This document shows, piece after piece, positions 6,603 to 8,290 of a stretch of DNA of 8,290 bases. Each line of letters begins with the position of its first letter. The first letter of the stretch is position 1. The notes beneath the pieces were generated by a model that was not told where the DNA came from, ran no database searches, and saw only the letters and a list, made by a program, of their open reading frames with translations. Origin of the DNA: JBCBZH01 sp039815415 (GTDB lineage: Bacteria > Bacteroidota > Rhodothermia > Rhodothermales > Rubricoccaceae); contig JBCBZH010000197.1 of NCBI GenBank assembly GCA_039815415.1, positions 1 through 8,290 of the forward strand, written 5' to 3'. The translations under genes were made by a program, and so were the position numbers.

Positions 6603-6983
6603 ATGAACCAAGGACTGACCTCTGAGCACGTAACCGTCGTGTACAAGTGGACTGCGAAGCCTGGCAAACTCGAAGAACTCGCCGCGATCTATGCCGATGT
6701 GACCCAGGCGATGAATGAGAATGAGCCGGGCGCTGAAGCTGTCCACTGCTATATCTCCCAAGAGGACGGGGCGCTGTACGTCCGGGACGAGTTCGAAGAC
6801 GCCGAAGCTCTGGGGTACCATCTGCAAGTGACAGCTGCTGCTCACTTCCCCCAACTGTTGGCGATTGCAGTGCCTGGTCCGTTCTTCTTCCTGGGGAACG
6901 TGCCACAGGAGCTGAAAGACGCGACCGAGCAGATGCAACTCGGTGCAGAGTTTGGACTGCACACATCTGGATTCACGCGCTAG
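6603..6983 (+). CDS. YgiN-like putative quinol monooxygenase (ABM domain)
   Basis: The 126-residue protein has an antibiotic-biosynthesis-monooxygenase (dimeric alpha-beta barrel) fold at about residues 9-90. It shows the first strand VTVVYKWTAKPGK, a helix with LEELAAIYADVTQAM, the strand GALYVRDEFEDAEAL, and the closing HFPQLL helix with His73 and His81. Relatives such as E. coli YgiN (about 104 residues) form ferredoxin-like dimers and are reported to act on quinols without a metal or flavin. The extra C-terminal tail (about 95-126, PFFFLGNVPQELKDATEQMQ) makes this a longer subgroup. Its start at 6603 lies 36 bp after a perfect operator palindrome, and it diverges from a TetR gene, so it is almost certainly repressed by that protein. 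G+C is about 55% in the line I counted, below the other genes. The substrate is unknown; haem or small-ligand binding by this fold remains possible. Confidence 0.8.
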   Translation: MNQGLTSEHVTVVYKWTAKPGKLEELAAIYADVTQAMNENEPGAEAVHCYISQEDGALYVRDEFEDAEALGYHLQVTAAAHFPQLLAIAVPGPFFFLGNVPQELKDATEQMQLGAEFGLHTSGFTR

Positions 6984-7009
6984 GCCTTGATCTAGCCTGC
7001 GTCCCTACG

Positions 7010-7035
7010 TGGGCTTGAGGGGATTCGAACCGCTG
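7010..7035 (-). other. tRNA 3'-end-like fragment (T arm and acceptor strand)
   Basis: Read on the minus strand this is a T-stem strand and T-loop, AGCGG TTCGAAT, a 3' stem strand CCCCT with one C-C mismatch, then CAAGCCC and a discriminator-like A. Fifteen bases (7021-7035) are identical to 8228-8242 in the tRNA-Ala gene. Further 5' on the minus strand there is no proper anticodon arm, D arm or partner acceptor strand, so this is not an intact tRNA. The T-arm sequence is near-universal, so which tRNA it came from cannot be decided. A relic of integration into or recombination at a tRNA gene is one reading; chance or decay of an old tRNA is the other. Confidence 0.45.
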
Positions 7036-7074
7036 GCCTCTACTGGGCTCTGCCAACGGAGAGGTCGTTTCCCC

Positions 7075-7108
7075 TCGCCAGCTCGTGTGAGCGGCCTCGA
7101 GCTGGCGA
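7075..7108. repeat. Inverted repeat with 11-bp arms (hairpin)
   Basis: TCGCCAGCTCG (7075-7085) and CGAGCTGGCGA (7098-7108) are perfect inverted repeats around a 12-base loop. The hairpin lies 92 bp past the monooxygenase stop and 91 bp before the ldhA ATG. It could end the monooxygenase transcript, though no T-run follows, or mark an intergenic repeat family, since the same arm sequence makes the palindrome at 1240-1257. Confidence 0.5.
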
Positions 7109-7199
7109 CAGACGTGTGTGTGATCCGAGTGAGAAGGCGACGACGTTTGGATCCGAGATCACGCTGCTCTCGTGAGACGGCCCCCCGAACCCGTTCCTC

Positions 7200-8210
7200 A
7201 TGCGCATCGCCTTCTTCAGTGCCAAGCCCTACGACCGCCGGGCGTTCGAGGTCGCAGAGAGCCGGCATGACATCACCTACTTCGATGCCCGTCTCGCGCC
7301 AGCGACAGCCCCGCTCGCGGAGGGCCACGAGGCCGTGTGCGCGTTTGTCAGTGACGATCTCTCAGCGGGAACGCTGGACATCCTCGCCGCCGCTGGCATC
7401 CGCCTGGTCTTGCTGAGGAGCGCTGGCTTTAACCACATCGATCTCGAGGCAGCTGAGGGGCATGGACTCGTCGTCGCGCGTGTCCCAGCCTACTCGCCCC
7501 ATGCTGTGGCCGAGCATGCCATTGCTCTCGCCCTTGCTCTGAACCGTCGGCTTCACCGAGCCCACAACCGCGTCCGTGAAGGCAACTTCGAGCTGGCAGG
7601 CCTCCTCGGCGTCGACCTTCACGGCAAGACGGCTGGCATTGTCGGCACCGGGCGCATTGGAGCCGCCGCGGCCAAGATTCTCGGTCCCGGTTTTGGGATG
7701 CGCCTGCTGGTTCACGATCCGTATCCGAACCCAGAGGTGCAGGCGATGGGAGCCTCGTACGTCGACATCGACACCCTGCTTGTCGAATCCGACCTTGTCA
7801 GCCTTCATTGTCCCCTGACACCCGAGAGCTACCATCTTCTCAACGCCTCGGCATTCGCGCGCATGAAGCCGAGCGCGATCCTCGTCAACACCAGCCGGGG
7901 TGGGCTCGTCGACACGGCAGCTCTCGTCGACGCGCTGAAGGAGGGACAGATCGGCGCTGTCGCACTCGACGTGTATGAGGAGGAAGGCGATCTCTTTTTC
8001 CAGGACCTCTCGGATGAGGGCGTTCTGGACGATGTGTTCGCGCGCCTCCTGACGTTCCCGAACGCGCTGATCACCGGGCACCAGGGGTTCTTCACCGCCG
8101 AGGCCCTCTCCGCCATCGCGGAGACGACGCTCTCGAACGCAACCGCCTTCGACCGGGACGGCTGCTTGCCGGAGCCCAATGCCGTCACCGCCGCGCGGCA
8201 CACCGCGTAG
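7200..8210 (+). CDS. ldhA: D-lactate dehydrogenase (NAD-dependent, LdhA type)
   Basis: The product has 336 residues, close to the 329 of E. coli LdhA. It belongs to the D-2-hydroxyacid dehydrogenase family and should interconvert pyruvate and D-lactate with NADH in the cytoplasm. The Rossmann motif GTGRIG (149-154) is followed by an Asp at 173 (VHDPYP), which favours NAD over NADP. The catalytic triad is intact and aligns with E. coli R235/E264/H296 at a constant offset of two: Arg233 in NTSRGGLVD, Glu262 in DVYEEEGD, and His294 in GHQGFFTAEA. The LLRSAGFNHID segment (71-81) and the DLFFQDLSDEGVLDDVFARL region are characteristic of LdhA rather than phosphoglycerate dehydrogenases. The ATG at 7200 gives the canonical MRIAFFSAKPYD start. 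No Shine-Dalgarno precedes it. The gene is monocistronic and converges on tRNA-Ala, whose 3' end lies only 6 bp beyond the stop codon. Confidence 0.95.
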   Translation: MRIAFFSAKPYDRRAFEVAESRHDITYFDARLAPATAPLAEGHEAVCAFVSDDLSAGTLDILAAAGIRLVLLRSAGFNHIDLEAAEGHGLVVARVPAYSPHAVAEHAIALALALNRRLHRAHNRVREGNFELAGLLGVDLHGKTAGIVGTGRIGAAAAKILGPGFGMRLLVHDPYPNPEVQAMGASYVDIDTLLVESDLVSLHCPLTPESYHLLNASAFARMKPSAILVNTSRGGLVDTAALVDALKEGQIGAVALDVYEEEGDLFFQDLSDEGVLDDVFARLLTFPNALITGHQGFFTAEALSAIAETTLSNATAFDRDGCLPEPNAVTAARHTA

Positions 8211-8216
8211 GAGTCG

Positions 8217-8289
8217 TGGAGCTAAGCGGATTCGAACCGCTGACCCCTTGAATGCCATTCAAGTGCTCTACCAACTGAGCTATAGCCCC
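8217..8289 (-). tRNA. tRNA-Ala (anticodon GGC)
   Basis: On the minus strand a complete 73-nt cloverleaf folds. The acceptor GGGGCTA pairs with TAGCTCC, including the G3-U70 wobble that is the main alanine identity element. The D stem is GCTC/GAGC. The anticodon stem CTTGA/TCAAG encloses loop ATGGCAT with anticodon GGC. The variable loop is GGGTC. The T stem AGCGG/CCGCT is fully paired around TTCGAAT, and the discriminator base is A. The 3' CCA is not encoded, so it must be added enzymatically. It reads GCC and, by wobble, GCU alanine codons. Its promoter lies outside the window to the right. Confidence 0.97.
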
Positions 8290-8290
8290 G

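Larger units (their letters stand above)
6984..7199. other. Intergenic region upstream of ldhA
   Basis: This 216-bp gap contains no convincing protein-coding gene. It holds the tRNA-like fragment at 7010-7035, the hairpin at 7075-7108, and two copies of GATCCGAG at 7122-7129 and 7150-7157. Around the latter, GTGATC (7120-7125) and GATCAC (7157-7162) form a wider inverted repeat. The ldhA promoter must be here, but I see no clear -35/-10 pair. Confidence 0.5.

Noticed and set aside
6980..6998. Weak inverted repeat CTAGGC/GCCTAG-like after the monooxygenase stop as a terminator
   Set aside because: Only about four contiguous pairs with a large loop and no T-run.
7222..7228. CAAGCCC on the plus strand as the 5' acceptor partner of the tRNA-like fragment, implying a split or intron-bearing tRNA
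   Set aside because: It lies within the ldhA codons for AKPY, and no D or anticodon arm exists in between.

Overview
The window is GC-rich bacterial DNA. Coding lines I counted by hand run from about 63 to 75% G+C in most genes and about 55 to 57% in the TetR/monooxygenase pair. Almost no gene has a Shine-Dalgarno sequence in front of its start. Together with a lipoprotein amidohydrolase and a sulfatase, this suggests a high-GC member of the Bacteroidota/Rhodothermota (a marine Rhodothermales-like bacterium). That placement is inference, not something the sequence proves.

Layout, left to right. (1) The first 51 codons of glycerol kinase (glpK) run leftward off the window. (2) A rightward sulfatase remnant (about 243-1235) lacks the N-terminal third that carries the formylglycine active site; short CGCCAGCTCG elements sit at its broken 5' edge and just past its stop. 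(3) A leftward two-gene operon encodes a FIST-domain sensor protein (2708-3850) and a soluble PAS histidine kinase (1281-2708). The two genes overlap by one base (TGATG), and no response regulator is visible. (4) A 288-bp divergent intergenic region follows. It holds a hairpin and a tiny ORF with a good Shine-Dalgarno sequence. (5) Next is a rightward YtcJ-type metal-dependent amidohydrolase with a lipoprotein signal peptide. (6) A leftward TetR-family repressor and a rightward YgiN-like monooxygenase diverge around two abutting copies of a palindromic operator. (7) A 216-bp gap holds a tRNA T-arm-like fragment and an 11-bp-arm hairpin. (8) D-lactate dehydrogenase (ldhA) runs rightward into a leftward tRNA-Ala(GGC) gene 6 bp beyond its stop.

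Functionally this is mostly a mixed chromosomal neighbourhood. Three units look coherent. The FIST/kinase pair probably works as a split cytoplasmic sensor. The TetR/monooxygenase pair is probably an inducible quinone or electrophile response cassette controlled by the tandem operator. The glycerol kinase and D-lactate dehydrogenase belong to ordinary carbon metabolism and are not otherwise linked. I see no CRISPR array, transposase, phage gene or toxin-antitoxin pair. I did not find a clearly novel multi-gene system; the most distinctive items are the tandem operator and the tRNA-fragment/low-GC cassette arrangement.
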